From JAOZTV01 sp965371805 (lineage in GTDB: Bacteria; Acidobacteriota; Aminicenantia; UBA2199), in the NCBI GenBank assembly GCA_965371805.1, contig CBDUZW010000013.1, positions 1 through 64,000 on the forward strand: a stretch of 64,000 nt of DNA. Direction: 5' to 3'. The notes under the pieces are model-generated. The model was not told the origin of the DNA, did not search any database, and was given only the letters and a program-made list of their open reading frames with translations. This document shows positions 1-8,037 of this stretch, piece by piece; the stretch's first letter is position 1; each line of letters starts with the position of its first letter. The position numbers and the translations under genes are program-made.

Positions 1-81
1 GGGACTTCCACCATCAGCTATACAGCTTGCACAGCACACGATAGGAAAATCGTTTTTGCTTAAAGCCCTTAGTAAACCCAT
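1..81 (-). CDS. 5' end of an unrecognised gene running off the window
   Basis: An ATG at 81 on the minus strand is preceded by a strong ribosome binding site (GGAGG, 9 bases upstream). It opens a frame of 27 codons without a stop that leaves the window. The visible peptide starts MGLLRALSKNDFPIVCCASC and holds three cysteines (C-C-x-x-C). I do not recognise the family from so few residues. The good Shine-Dalgarno sequence is the main reason to call it real. Confidence 0.5.
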   Translation of the reverse strand, partial: MGLLRALSKNDFPIVCCASCIADGGSP

Positions 82-116
82 AATTTGTCGCACCTCCTAA
101 TTTTTGTAAAAAAAAC

Positions 117-186
117 CGTGGAAAACGTGTGAAAATCTTGTTGATAACTTTTATAAAGTGTTCAAAACCCAAATAAGTTATTAACA
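117..186. other. Cluster of DnaA-box-like words with an inverted repeat
   Basis: Read on the minus strand, this AT-rich stretch contains TTATCAACA (139-147), TTTTCACAC and TTTTCCACG (between 117 and 136). On the plus strand it contains TTATTAACA (178-186). Each differs by one to three bases from the consensus TTATNCACA. TGTTGATAACTT (139-150) and AAGTTATTAACA (175-186) form an 11-of-12 inverted repeat. Such clusters occur at replication origins and in dnaA promoters. The rpmH-rnpA-mnmE-mnmG cluster, often near oriC, lies 8-14 kb away, but no dnaA or dnaN is visible. The origin reading is an inference. Confidence 0.3.
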
Positions 187-321
187 TAGTAAAAGAGTAG
201 CATATCAGGAGTAAAAAATCTATGAAATTCTGAAATTCTGATATTTTTATAAATTTCTTAGTAATAAGACACACTTATCCCTTATTAATCTTAAAGATTT
301 ATAGATTTATATGCTTTGAAT

Positions 322-1565
322 TTACTTGTTTGGACATAGTAATGGATCAACTTCATAAACTTTGTAAATTAATTGAGCCCAGGATTTCCGACAGGTTCTT
401 TTTGAAGGTGCATCATCAACAATATCAATATTACCAACTTTGCCATCTAAGATATCAGGGTTATTAGACTCTTCTGAGCCTAACCCTGCGGGTTGTTCGC
501 TTCGCTCCAATGCAAAATCAGACATTCTGATTTTGTCAAGCCTGATTTTTTCCGTTTACCACGTGCCGCATTTGAATAATATCCGTAATACCGAATCAGT
601 GCTTCATAAGGTCCTGGAATGTGCAAACACACCCTGTGTAAGAACTCTATTGCATCTAAAACTTCAAAATTTCGCTTTTTTCCAAGATGCATTTTTGATT
701 TATATATTATACTACCACTGCGTTCAATATATTTAATCTTTTCTTGAGAAAATGATGTATGTACAATATATTGAGCCAGTCTTAACATTGAATCAAAATC
801 ATCTTTTTCAATTTTTACGCTATTATCAACTGAAAAGCCGCTATGATTCCAGTTTCTCATGGTTTTAATTAATTTATCACTTATCCGGTTATTTTTTTGT
901 AACATTTCAAAAATCTTTTCACGAAATATTATCAATGCTTCATTATTATTTATAGTTGGTGTTGGATGAAACTTTGTATCTTTGTCGAAAACGCCGTCTG
1001 TGACAAGGCAATGGATATGAGGATGCCAAACTAATAAATTTCCGAAAGTCTGGGTTGATAATATTATCCCGGGCATATAATTATCATCTTCGTATATATT
1101 ACTGAATATTTCTTTTAATGTATCTCTGACACAATCTGCCATACCTCCAAGCAAAGTCCTGTCTTTATAGAATAATTTTCTCAATATTTTAGGTATTGTA
1201 AAAACCCACTGCCTGTGGAGTACACTTTTAACTACATTTGCCATAACCCAGTCAGACCAGATCAAAGTCCTTTTCTGGCTGCAGGATGGACAGAAAAATC
1301 GAGTCTTGCAGGAAAAAGCCACAAAATAATCTTTGCCGCATTTTTTGCAGTAAACTCTTGCCATTCCATGTTCCATTATCCCACAATCTAAATATTTTTG
1401 AATACTTTCCTTTATTTCAGTTCTTAAATAGCCATATTCCGGCTCGTATCTTTCTTCATATATGGTTTCATAAGCTTCATAATTATTAAATACAATTTTA
1501 TATAATGTTGACTGCTCCGGGTTTCTTCTTTTATAGACTCCTGTAACCATATAGAAGTACTGCAA
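322..1565 (-). pseudogene. IS91-family (Y2/HUH) transposase, frameshifted and truncated
   Basis: The first frame (1565 to 480) encodes the typical IS91 layout. An N-terminal zinc-binding region has paired cysteines (CKKC, CPSC). The HUH-type motif HPHIHCLVTDG follows, and then the YYGYYSN-RGKR tyrosine motif near the end of the domain. The reading then jumps frame: the family C-terminus (SWAQLIYKVYEVDPLLCP) continues in another frame from about 525 to 322. It stops just after CPNK, where relatives carry a second CxxC and a further tail. Two strong palindromes sit at the frame break. The start is probably the ATG of MVTGVYKRR at about 1550. The element looks inactive. Terminal ori and ter sequences of the IS were not identified. 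Confidence 0.85.
482..535. repeat. Two palindromes at the transposase frame break
   Basis: AACCC-tgc-GGGTT (482-494) and CAAAATCAGA-cat-TCTGATTTTG (513-535, a perfect 10-bp stem) lie back to back around a GC-rich GAAGCGAA motif. The block coincides with the point where the transposase changes frame. Insertion of a small palindromic repeat could therefore explain the damage. Copies elsewhere in this window were not seen. Confidence 0.5.
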
Positions 1566-1816
1566 ATATCATGCCAAATATAAAAATGCACTTTATGATT
1601 TCTGTTTTTATTAAAATAATATTGACATATTGGTCACCTGGAGTTTAGAGTTCAAAACTGGTAATTATATTTATGATATATTTTGTTCTTAAAAAGTTAA
1701 TGATTGTTTACCTGAAAAATCGAATAATTTTAAAAACATTATTTATTTGACCCACAACAATATTAAGAGATGAAAAGAAATATTTGAGAAAGTACATTTT
1801 AAAAATAGAAACAGAA

Positions 1817-2212
1817 TTATATTTTAATAATTGAAATTGATTTTTTTTTATATGCTAAGAAATGAGAATCTGTAGTATATATTTTTGTGGCATTTAATTC
1901 AATACAACTTGCAAGTATAATAGAATCAACAGCAGGGATTCCAGTTCCATGAGATATGCTTGCACTATATGTAAAAATATCAATGTCATTTAACCATGCT
2001 ACCTGACAAATACCCTCAATAGCCTCTATGAGCGTCTCAACTACATTAATTTTAATTTTTCCTTTTAAACCTAACCTTTTTAATTCAAAAAATGTTAATG
2101 GGCTGACAATAGCATCTATATCACCGTTTGATAATTCTTTCCAAACCTTTACAGCCGTTTCGTTCCCTTCTAATAGCCTTATAAAATATCCCGTATCAAA
2201 CCCTACTATCAC
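1817..2212 (-). CDS. PIN-domain toxin, VapC-like
   Basis: A small PIN-domain protein, expected to be a metal-dependent endoribonuclease that is neutralised by the upstream antitoxin. Acidic family residues are visible: Asp in VGFDTGYF near the N-terminus, Glu in FFELKRLG, and Asp in PAVDSIILAS and TTDSHF near the C-terminus. I prefer the GTG start at 2212 over the ATG at 2230. GTG gives the usual N-terminus MIVGFDTGYF and is preceded by AAGGGAG at a good distance. With this start the gene overlaps the antitoxin by 17 bases, so the two are translationally coupled. The substrate is unknown. Confidence 0.8.
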   Translation of the reverse strand: MIVGFDTGYFIRLLEGNETAVKVWKELSNGDIDAIVSPLTFFELKRLGLKGKIKINVVETLIEAIEGICQVAWLNDIDIFTYSASISHGTGIPAVDSIILASCIELNATKIYTTDSHFLAYKKKSISIIKI

Positions 2213-2435
2213 AATCAGCTCTCCCTTCATTTAAATCATTAATTATATCAGAAGAAATATTTTGTTTCCCAATTAATTCCAAGACCTTATTGCCTAATTT
2301 GCGTCTTTTCCGCACATTTAAATAGTCCGTAATCGCTTCTGATGCAATCTTTGATACAGCTTTCTTTTTACTTTTTGCTATTTCTTTTAATTCTAAAATC
2401 AACTCATTTGGTATACTTATAGTCATCCTACTCAT
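2196..2435 (-). CDS. Ribbon-helix-helix antitoxin, VapB-like
   Basis: A 79-residue protein whose N-terminus (MSRMTISIPNELILELKEIA) is a ribbon-helix-helix DNA-binding fold: a beta strand, then two helices. The C-terminal tail would wrap around and inhibit the PIN toxin encoded just downstream and overlapping. GGAGG lies 8 bases before the ATG. Antitoxins of this class usually repress their own promoter as a complex with the toxin. A perfect palindrome TATTCGAATA (2461-2470) just upstream is a candidate operator. The type of toxin-antitoxin module is inferred from the PIN neighbour. Confidence 0.8.
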   Translation of the reverse strand: MSRMTISIPNELILELKEIAKSKKKAVSKIASEAITDYLNVRKRRKLGNKVLELIGKQNISSDIINDLNEGRADCDSRV

Positions 2436-2460
2436 TACTCTGCCTCCAGCATAACTTTTT

Positions 2461-2500
2461 TATTCGAATACGTTATGTAGTAAAAAAAATAATTTGTCAA
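2461..2500 (-). promoter_or_regulatory. vapBC-like promoter with palindromic operator
   Basis: On the minus strand, TTGACA (2495-2500) and CATAAC (2472-2477) are separated by 17 bases. The perfect palindrome TATTCGAATA (2461-2470) lies immediately downstream of the -10 box. That placement fits autoregulation by the RHH antitoxin. Confidence 0.4.
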
Positions 2501-2504
2501 CATT

Positions 2505-2533
2505 TTGCCTGAATCCTTAATTCAGGTTATAAT
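2505..2533 (+). promoter_or_regulatory. Promoter of the UvrA-like gene with an internal inverted repeat
   Basis: TTGCCT (2505-2510), a 17-base spacer and TATAAT (2528-2533) form a sigma70-type promoter. The -10 box ends 5 bases before the ATG, so the transcript should be leaderless; there is no Shine-Dalgarno sequence. An inverted repeat CCTGAA-tccttaa-TTCAGG (2508-2526) fills the spacer between the boxes, an ideal place for a dimeric repressor. It does not match the known E. coli or Bacillus LexA boxes. Confidence 0.55.
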
Positions 2534-2538
2534 TTATA

Positions 2539-5500
2539 ATGGCTAAAAAGATCATTGTAAAGGGTGCTAAAGAGCATAATTTAAAGGGAATTGATGTGGA
2601 AATTGAGCATGATTCTCTTACTGTTATTACCGGAGTGTCTGGAAGCGGTAAATCCTCATTGGCATTTGACACAATCTGCAATGAGGGGCAGAGATTATAT
2701 CTTGAGACACTTCCATCATATGCAAAATTATATACTGGAAAACTCAGTAAACCAAATGTTGATTCTATTTCCGGTTTAAGAGCAACAGTATCAGTAAGTC
2801 AACAAAAATCTGCAGGAAACATTCGGTCTACTGTAGGTACTGTCACAGAGCTTTTTGATATCTTAAGACTCCTGTTTGCAAGGCTGGGGAAATATGAAGG
2901 CCATGAAAAGGGAATTAAATTAGAGAGGAGCTTGTTCTCTTTTAACTCTCCTAAAGGAGCATGCCCGGAATGTAAGGGATTGGGGATAAAGGAAAAAATT
3001 GAGCCTGAGTTTCTGATAAAAGATGAAAATCTCTCAATTCGGGAAGGTGCTCTTATTCCAACCACCCCAACAGGTTATATTGTTTATTCTCAGGTAACTG
3101 TAGATGTACTGGGTTCCATTTGTCAAAAACATGGCTTTAATATTGACATAGCCTGGAAAGATCTAAAAAATGAGGACAAACATGTAATATTTTTTGGCAG
3201 TGACAAAATAAAAGTTCCATTCGGGAAGCATACCCTGGAATCCAGAATAAAATGGTCCGGAATTACAGCAAAACCCAGAGAAGAGGGATATTATAGAGGA
3301 TTGCTGCCCATTATGGAAGAGATCCTTAAAAGAGATAGAAATAAAAATATTTTAAGATTTACCAAATCAGTTCAATGCCCGGTATGCAATGGAGATAGAC
3401 TTAATCAAGTTGCAAGATCTGTATATTTTAAAGGTAAAAACATTGCACAACTTAATAATTTAAGCATAAGGCAATTAGAGACCTTTCTAACAGATATTAA
3501 ATTATCAGCAAATGAATCTTTAGCGGTAGATCAGATAAAACAGGCAATGAATAATAGAATCTGGAAGCTAAAAACATTGGGATTAGATTATCTTGCCCTT
3601 AGTAGAGAGACTACATCTCTCTCCAGTGGAGAACTTCAAAGGATAAGATTAGCAACTCAAACCGGTACAGGTCTAAGCGGAATTCTTTATGTGTTTGATG
3701 AACCTTCGATAGGACTTCATCATAGAGATAATCTAAAATTAATCGAATTATTCAAAAAAATTAAGAAAAACGGAAATACCCTTTGTATTGTGGAACATGA
3801 CAAAGAGATAATGGCTCATGCTGATAAAATCATCGATATAGGACCCGGTGCCGGCATAAATGGTGGGAAAGTTCTGATAAACGACTCTCCCGAAAATTTA
3901 TTAAAGTATAAAAACACAAGTCATACGGCATCTTATTTTTTAAATGAGAAAATGATTTCTGAAAATAATGAACAGCCGGACAAAGACAAATGGATAAGGA
4001 TTATAGGTGCAAAAAAATTTAATTTAAAAAACATTTCTGTCTCTTTTAAGTATAATGGTTTTAATGTTGTAACAGGAGTTTCAGGAGCAGGAAAATCTAC
4101 TCTTATAAAAAGAACACTTGGACTATATGCAAAAATGTTTTTTGAAAAACATAAAAAACATGATTGTTCGGTTGAAAAAATTGAGGGACTTGACAGGTTT
4201 GGCAGCATTATTGAAATAGACAGTACGCCTATCGGAAGAACACCCAGAAGCAACCCTGCTACTTATACAAATTTATTTGATCATATCCGCGATCTATTCT
4301 CGACTTTGCCAGAGGCAAAAGAAAAACAACTAAAAAAAAGTCATTTCTCTTTTAATGTAGTTGGAGGAAGATGTGAAGAATGCCAGGGGGCAGGAATTAA
4401 ATCTGTAGGTATGTTTTTTCTGGGAGATGTAAAAATACTTTGCGATAAGTGCCATGGAAAAAGATTTAACGAAGATATTCTTCGAATTAAATATAAGGGT
4501 AAAAACATATTTGATATATTGGAAATGTCTTTTAAAGATGCATCAGATTTTTTTTCAAGCCCAAAGATTAAACAAATAGTTGAAACAATTAATAATCTGG
4601 GTTTGGATTATTTAAAACTGGGACAACCGGCAACCACTCTGTCTGGTGGAGAGGCACAGAGAATTAAACTGGCATCCCGTTTGAGCAAATCAGTAAAAGG
4701 AAGGACCTTATACCTTTTCGACGAGCCCACAATTGGACTATCTGATTTTGACATTCAAATTCTACTGAATTCATTATTTGATCTAATAAAAATGGGGCAT
4801 ACGGTCATTATCATAGAGCATAATCTGGATCTGATCAGTTCAGCAGATCACATTGTAGACCTGGGACCTGAAAGTGGTAATTATGGAGGAACATGTGTCG
4901 CATCTGGAAGCATTGAAGATATTATTAATAGTAAATCTTCACATACAGGAAAAGCCTTAAGGGAATATTTAAATATTAAAAGTAACTCCGATTCTGAAAA
5001 AATAAAGCCAAAAACTCACTCAACTTCCAGGAAGAATTTCATAGAAATGAAGGACATCTGTACAAATAATTTAAAGAATATTTCCGTAAAGATTCCAAAA
5101 AATAAGTTCACTGTTGTAACCGGGGTATCAGGAAGCGGAAAATCTTCTCTGGTTTTTGACAGCCTTTATAATGAGGCTCATAAAAAATTCATTGAAAGGT
5201 TGAGCATCTATGCACGGCAATTTTTAAAATCACTGCCGCCATCAGATATTGGAGAGGTATCCGGCTTAACACCATCAATTGGAATTAAACAGAATATCCA
5301 CTCAAATAATCCCCGTTCAACCATTGGAACAATGTCCGGGATATATGACCTTTACAGACTCTTATATTCAAGAGTCGGTGTTCAGGAATCATCTAATCAA
5401 CCAGGACTATATTCAGAATGTTTCTCCTTTAACCACAATTCCGGTGCCTGTCCCAAATGTAATGGACTCGGTTTTATTATCAGTGTCGACCCTTCAATTC

Positions 5501-7446
5501 TTATCTCTCGACCCGGCTTACCGTTTTTTAAGGGAGCAATAGATAAACATGAAACAGGAAAATTCTATGGGGATGAATTTGGCCAGTATAAGGCAATCCT
5601 TTTTAAAGCAGGAGAGGATAATAATATTGATTATTCACAACCTGTAGAGGAGTTGAGTAAAAAAGCCATAGATCTTGCCTTATACGGAACAGGAGAAAAA
5701 ACATATTCAGTTGATTGGAAATTTAAAAGAAAAAACAGAACCGGATCTTTTAAAATGAAACAACCCTGGAAAGGTTTTGTAAACCTTATTGATGAAGAAT
5801 ACAGTAGAAAAAGTATGCAAACCCGCGGAAAGAAAATTAAAGAACTAATGATGGAGATCAAATGCGCTGAATGTAATGGAGAACGATTAAATAAGGTAAG
5901 CCGTTCTGTAAAATTCCTGGATAAAAATATTTATGAGTTATCAAACTTATCTATAAAAAATACAATTAATTTTTTTAATAAAAAAGCATCAATAATTAAT
6001 ACAAATCCAGTCTCTTCAATTCTAATTCAGGAAATTTTTGAGAAATTAAACATTATAAATGAGGCTGGCCTCGAATACCTGTCATTAAACAGAAGAGTAA
6101 ACTCAATCTCACATGGAGAGTATAGGAGATTACAATTAGCCGTTCAAATGGTTAATGGTTTACAGGATATGACCTATATTCTCGATGAACCAACTCAGGG
6201 ACTTCATTCGAAGGATATAAAAAAGCTTCTCTCATTATTAAATAAACTCAAAAAGAATAATACAATTATTGCAGTTGAACATGATTTAGATGTCATCCGC
6301 TCCTCCGATTTTTTAATTGATCTTGGACCCGGTGCAGGTACTGCTGGAGGAGAAATTGTTGCCTCAGGTACAGTAAAAAATATCATGGATAATCCAAATT
6401 CAAAAACAGGAAAATTCCTTAAGGAAAACAGAGTTTTTATTAATAGGAACCAGAGAAAATTAAATAAAGGTTTCACTTTAAAAGGTATTAAAATACATAA
6501 CATAGAAAATCTTGACATCTATTTTCCAAGAGGTGGAATCATAGCCCTTTCCGGTGTTTCTGGAAGTGGAAAGTCTTCTCTTCTTTTTAAGGTTGTATTT
6601 GAATCTTTAAAAAGTAAAAACCCGAAGTTCTGCAAATCATTGGAAGGTAATTATGTTTTTGATGAAATAGTTAGAGTCACTCAATCGCAAATCGGAAATA
6701 CTCCCTTGAGCAATCCGGCAACTTATACTGGAATATTTGATTCAATTAGAACATATTTCTCAAAATCCAAAAATGCTGTCTCAAAAAAACTCACAAAGAA
6801 ACACTTTGCATTCAACTCTAAAGATGGTCAATGTACCGGCTGTAAGGGTATGGGAAAAATCAAAGTCTCAATGGATTTTCTATCTGATATTTGGATAAGC
6901 TGTGAAGAGTGCAATGGGAAGAGATATAAAGATGAAATTATCTCCTGTTCGGTTAATGGGGTTTCAATTGATCAACTTCTAAACAAAACAATTACCGAAG
7001 CAAAAATATACTTCAAGACAGAGACCGAAATTGAAAACAAGCTAAACACTTTAACCGATATAAGCTTAGGTTATTTAAAGCTTGGACAGGGATTAAATAC
7101 TCTTTCCGGCGGAGAAGCACAAAGATTAAAAATTGCAAAAGAGTTGATACAATCAAAAAAAGATGAGAATAATAAGCTTTTTTTATTAGACGAGCCAACA
7201 ACAGGATTACATTTTGAGGATATAAAAACACTTATTAATCTATTCAGGAAGCTCTCAGATAAGGGACACACTCTTATTGTCATAGAGCATGACCTTAACA
7301 TAATCTCAAATGCTGACTGGATAATTGATATGGGACCTGAAGGTGGCGACAGAGGCGGAAAGGTTATTGCAGCAGGAACTCCTGAAGAAATCATTAATTG
7401 TAAAAAATCGTATACAGGAGAATATTTAAAAGAATTTATTCATTGA
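2539..7446 (+). CDS. Double-length UvrA paralogue with four ABC ATPase modules
   Basis: A 1635-residue protein made of two UvrA-like halves in tandem; ordinary UvrA has about 940 residues. Walker A motifs (GVSGSGKSS or GVSGAGKST) lie near residues 32, 513, 862 and 1339. Each is paired with a signature (LSSGE, LSGGE, the degenerate ISHGE, LSGGE), a DEP Walker B and an EHD or EHN switch. Zinc modules of the CxxC type recur in both halves. In both halves the sequence runs from LLFARLG or LLYSRVG straight to the FSFN zinc module. The roughly 120-residue UvrB-binding domain is therefore missing, as in class II UvrA proteins. It may recognise DNA lesions or intercalators or give drug self-resistance, rather than act in standard excision repair. 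The start is fixed by homology at GAKEHNLKGIDVEI and by the promoter spacing. Confidence 0.9.
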   Translation: MAKKIIVKGAKEHNLKGIDVEIEHDSLTVITGVSGSGKSSLAFDTICNEGQRLYLETLPSYAKLYTGKLSKPNVDSISGLRATVSVSQQKSAGNIRSTVGTVTELFDILRLLFARLGKYEGHEKGIKLERSLFSFNSPKGACPECKGLGIKEKIEPEFLIKDENLSIREGALIPTTPTGYIVYSQVTVDVLGSICQKHGFNIDIAWKDLKNEDKHVIFFGSDKIKVPFGKHTLESRIKWSGITAKPREEGYYRGLLPIMEEILKRDRNKNILRFTKSVQCPVCNGDRLNQVARSVYFKGKNIAQLNNLSIRQLETFLTDIKLSANESLAVDQIKQAMNNRIWKLKTLGLDYLALSRETTSLSSGELQRIRLATQTGTGLSGILYVFDEPSIGLHHRDNLKLIELFKKIKKNGNTLCIVEHDKEIMAHADKIIDIGPGAGINGGKVLINDSPENLLKYKNTSHTASYFLNEKMISENNEQPDKDKWIRIIGAKKFNLKNISVSFKYNGFNVVTGVSGAGKSTLIKRTLGLYAKMFFEKHKKHDCSVEKIEGLDRFGSIIEIDSTPIGRTPRSNPATYTNLFDHIRDLFSTLPEAKEKQLKKSHFSFNVVGGRCEECQGAGIKSVGMFFLGDVKILCDKCHGKRFNEDILRIKYKGKNIFDILEMSFKDASDFFSSPKIKQIVETINNLGLDYLKLGQPATTLSGGEAQRIKLASRLSKSVKGRTLYLFDEPTIGLSDFDIQILLNSLFDLIKMGHTVIIIEHNLDLISSADHIVDLGPESGNYGGTCVASGSIEDIINSKSSHTGKALREYLNIKSNSDSEKIKPKTHSTSRKNFIEMKDICTNNLKNISVKIPKNKFTVVTGVSGSGKSSLVFDSLYNEAHKKFIERLSIYARQFLKSLPPSDIGEVSGLTPSIGIKQNIHSNNPRSTIGTMSGIYDLYRLLYSRVGVQESSNQPGLYSECFSFNHNSGACPKCNGLGFIISVDPSILISRPGLPFFKGAIDKHETGKFYGDEFGQYKAILFKAGEDNNIDYSQPVEELSKKAIDLALYGTGEKTYSVDWKFKRKNRTGSFKMKQPWKGFVNLIDEEYSRKSMQTRGKKIKELMMEIKCAECNGERLNKVSRSVKFLDKNIYELSNLSIKNTINFFNKKASIINTNPVSSILIQEIFEKLNIINEAGLEYLSLNRRVNSISHGEYRRLQLAVQMVNGLQDMTYILDEPTQGLHSKDIKKLLSLLNKLKKNNTIIAVEHDLDVIRSSDFLIDLGPGAGTAGGEIVASGTVKNIMDNPNSKTGKFLKENRVFINRNQRKLNKGFTLKGIKIHNIENLDIYFPRGGIIALSGVSGSGKSSLLFKVVFESLKSKNPKFCKSLEGNYVFDEIVRVTQSQIGNTPLSNPATYTGIFDSIRTYFSKSKNAVSKKLTKKHFAFNSKDGQCTGCKGMGKIKVSMDFLSDIWISCEECNGKRYKDEIISCSVNGVSIDQLLNKTITEAKIYFKTETEIENKLNTLTDISLGYLKLGQGLNTLSGGEAQRLKIAKELIQSKKDENNKLFLLDEPTTGLHFEDIKTLINLFRKLSDKGHTLIVIEHDLNIISNADWIIDMGPEGGDRGGKVIAAGTPEEIINCKKSYTGEYLKEFIH

Positions 7447-7535
7447 AGTATCAAAGATAAAAACCATTTTATTCTTGTGTTTTTTATTATTTTTCAGTAA
7501 GATATGAAAATATTAAAAATATAAGGAGGCACGGT

Positions 7536-8021
7536 ATGAATGTTTTTGAGTTTTGTATGAAGATGGAACAGGAGGGAGAACAATATTATCGGGATATGGC
7601 AGACAAATGTAACCTGAAAGGATTAAAACAAATCCTCAATATGTTAGCAGATGATGAAGTCAAACATTATGAGTATTTTAAATCATTAAAAAACAATAAC
7701 GTCATCAATCATTATGGGAGTACAATTATTATTGATTCAAAAAATGTATTTCAGACAATGAAAGAGTCGGAAAAAGAATTTAATCTAGAAGGTACAAATA
7801 TAGATTTATTTAAAAAAGCAAGAGAAGTTGAACTAAAGAGTGAATCATTCTACAAGGAAAAAGCTGAAGAGATTGAATCTACCGAGGCAAAGGAAATATT
7901 ACTTAAAATTGCAGAAGAAGAGAGATCACATGCTCACTTAATTGACAATATATTAATTTTCTTATCACAGCCGGAAGCCTGGGTAGAGAATGCAGAATTT
8001 CATCATCTTGATGAATATTAG
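7536..8021 (+). CDS. Rubrerythrin-like ferritin-superfamily protein
   Basis: A 161-residue four-helix protein. Two Glu-x-x-His/Tyr metal-binding pairs are visible: EQEGEQYY with DDEVKHYEYF in the first half, and REVELKSESFY with AEEERSHAHLI in the second. This is the diiron core of rubrerythrin-type (COG1633) proteins, which help remove peroxide or store iron in anaerobes and microaerophiles. No C-terminal rubredoxin CxxC domain is present, so electrons must come from a separate partner. AAGGAGG lies a proper distance before the ATG. It is monocistronic and convergent with mnmG, with a 16-base gap. Confidence 0.8.
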   Translation: MNVFEFCMKMEQEGEQYYRDMADKCNLKGLKQILNMLADDEVKHYEYFKSLKNNNVINHYGSTIIIDSKNVFQTMKESEKEFNLEGTNIDLFKKAREVELKSESFYKEKAEEIESTEAKEILLKIAEEERSHAHLIDNILIFLSQPEAWVENAEFHHLDEY

Positions 8022-8037
8022 TAGAAAAGACAGTACT

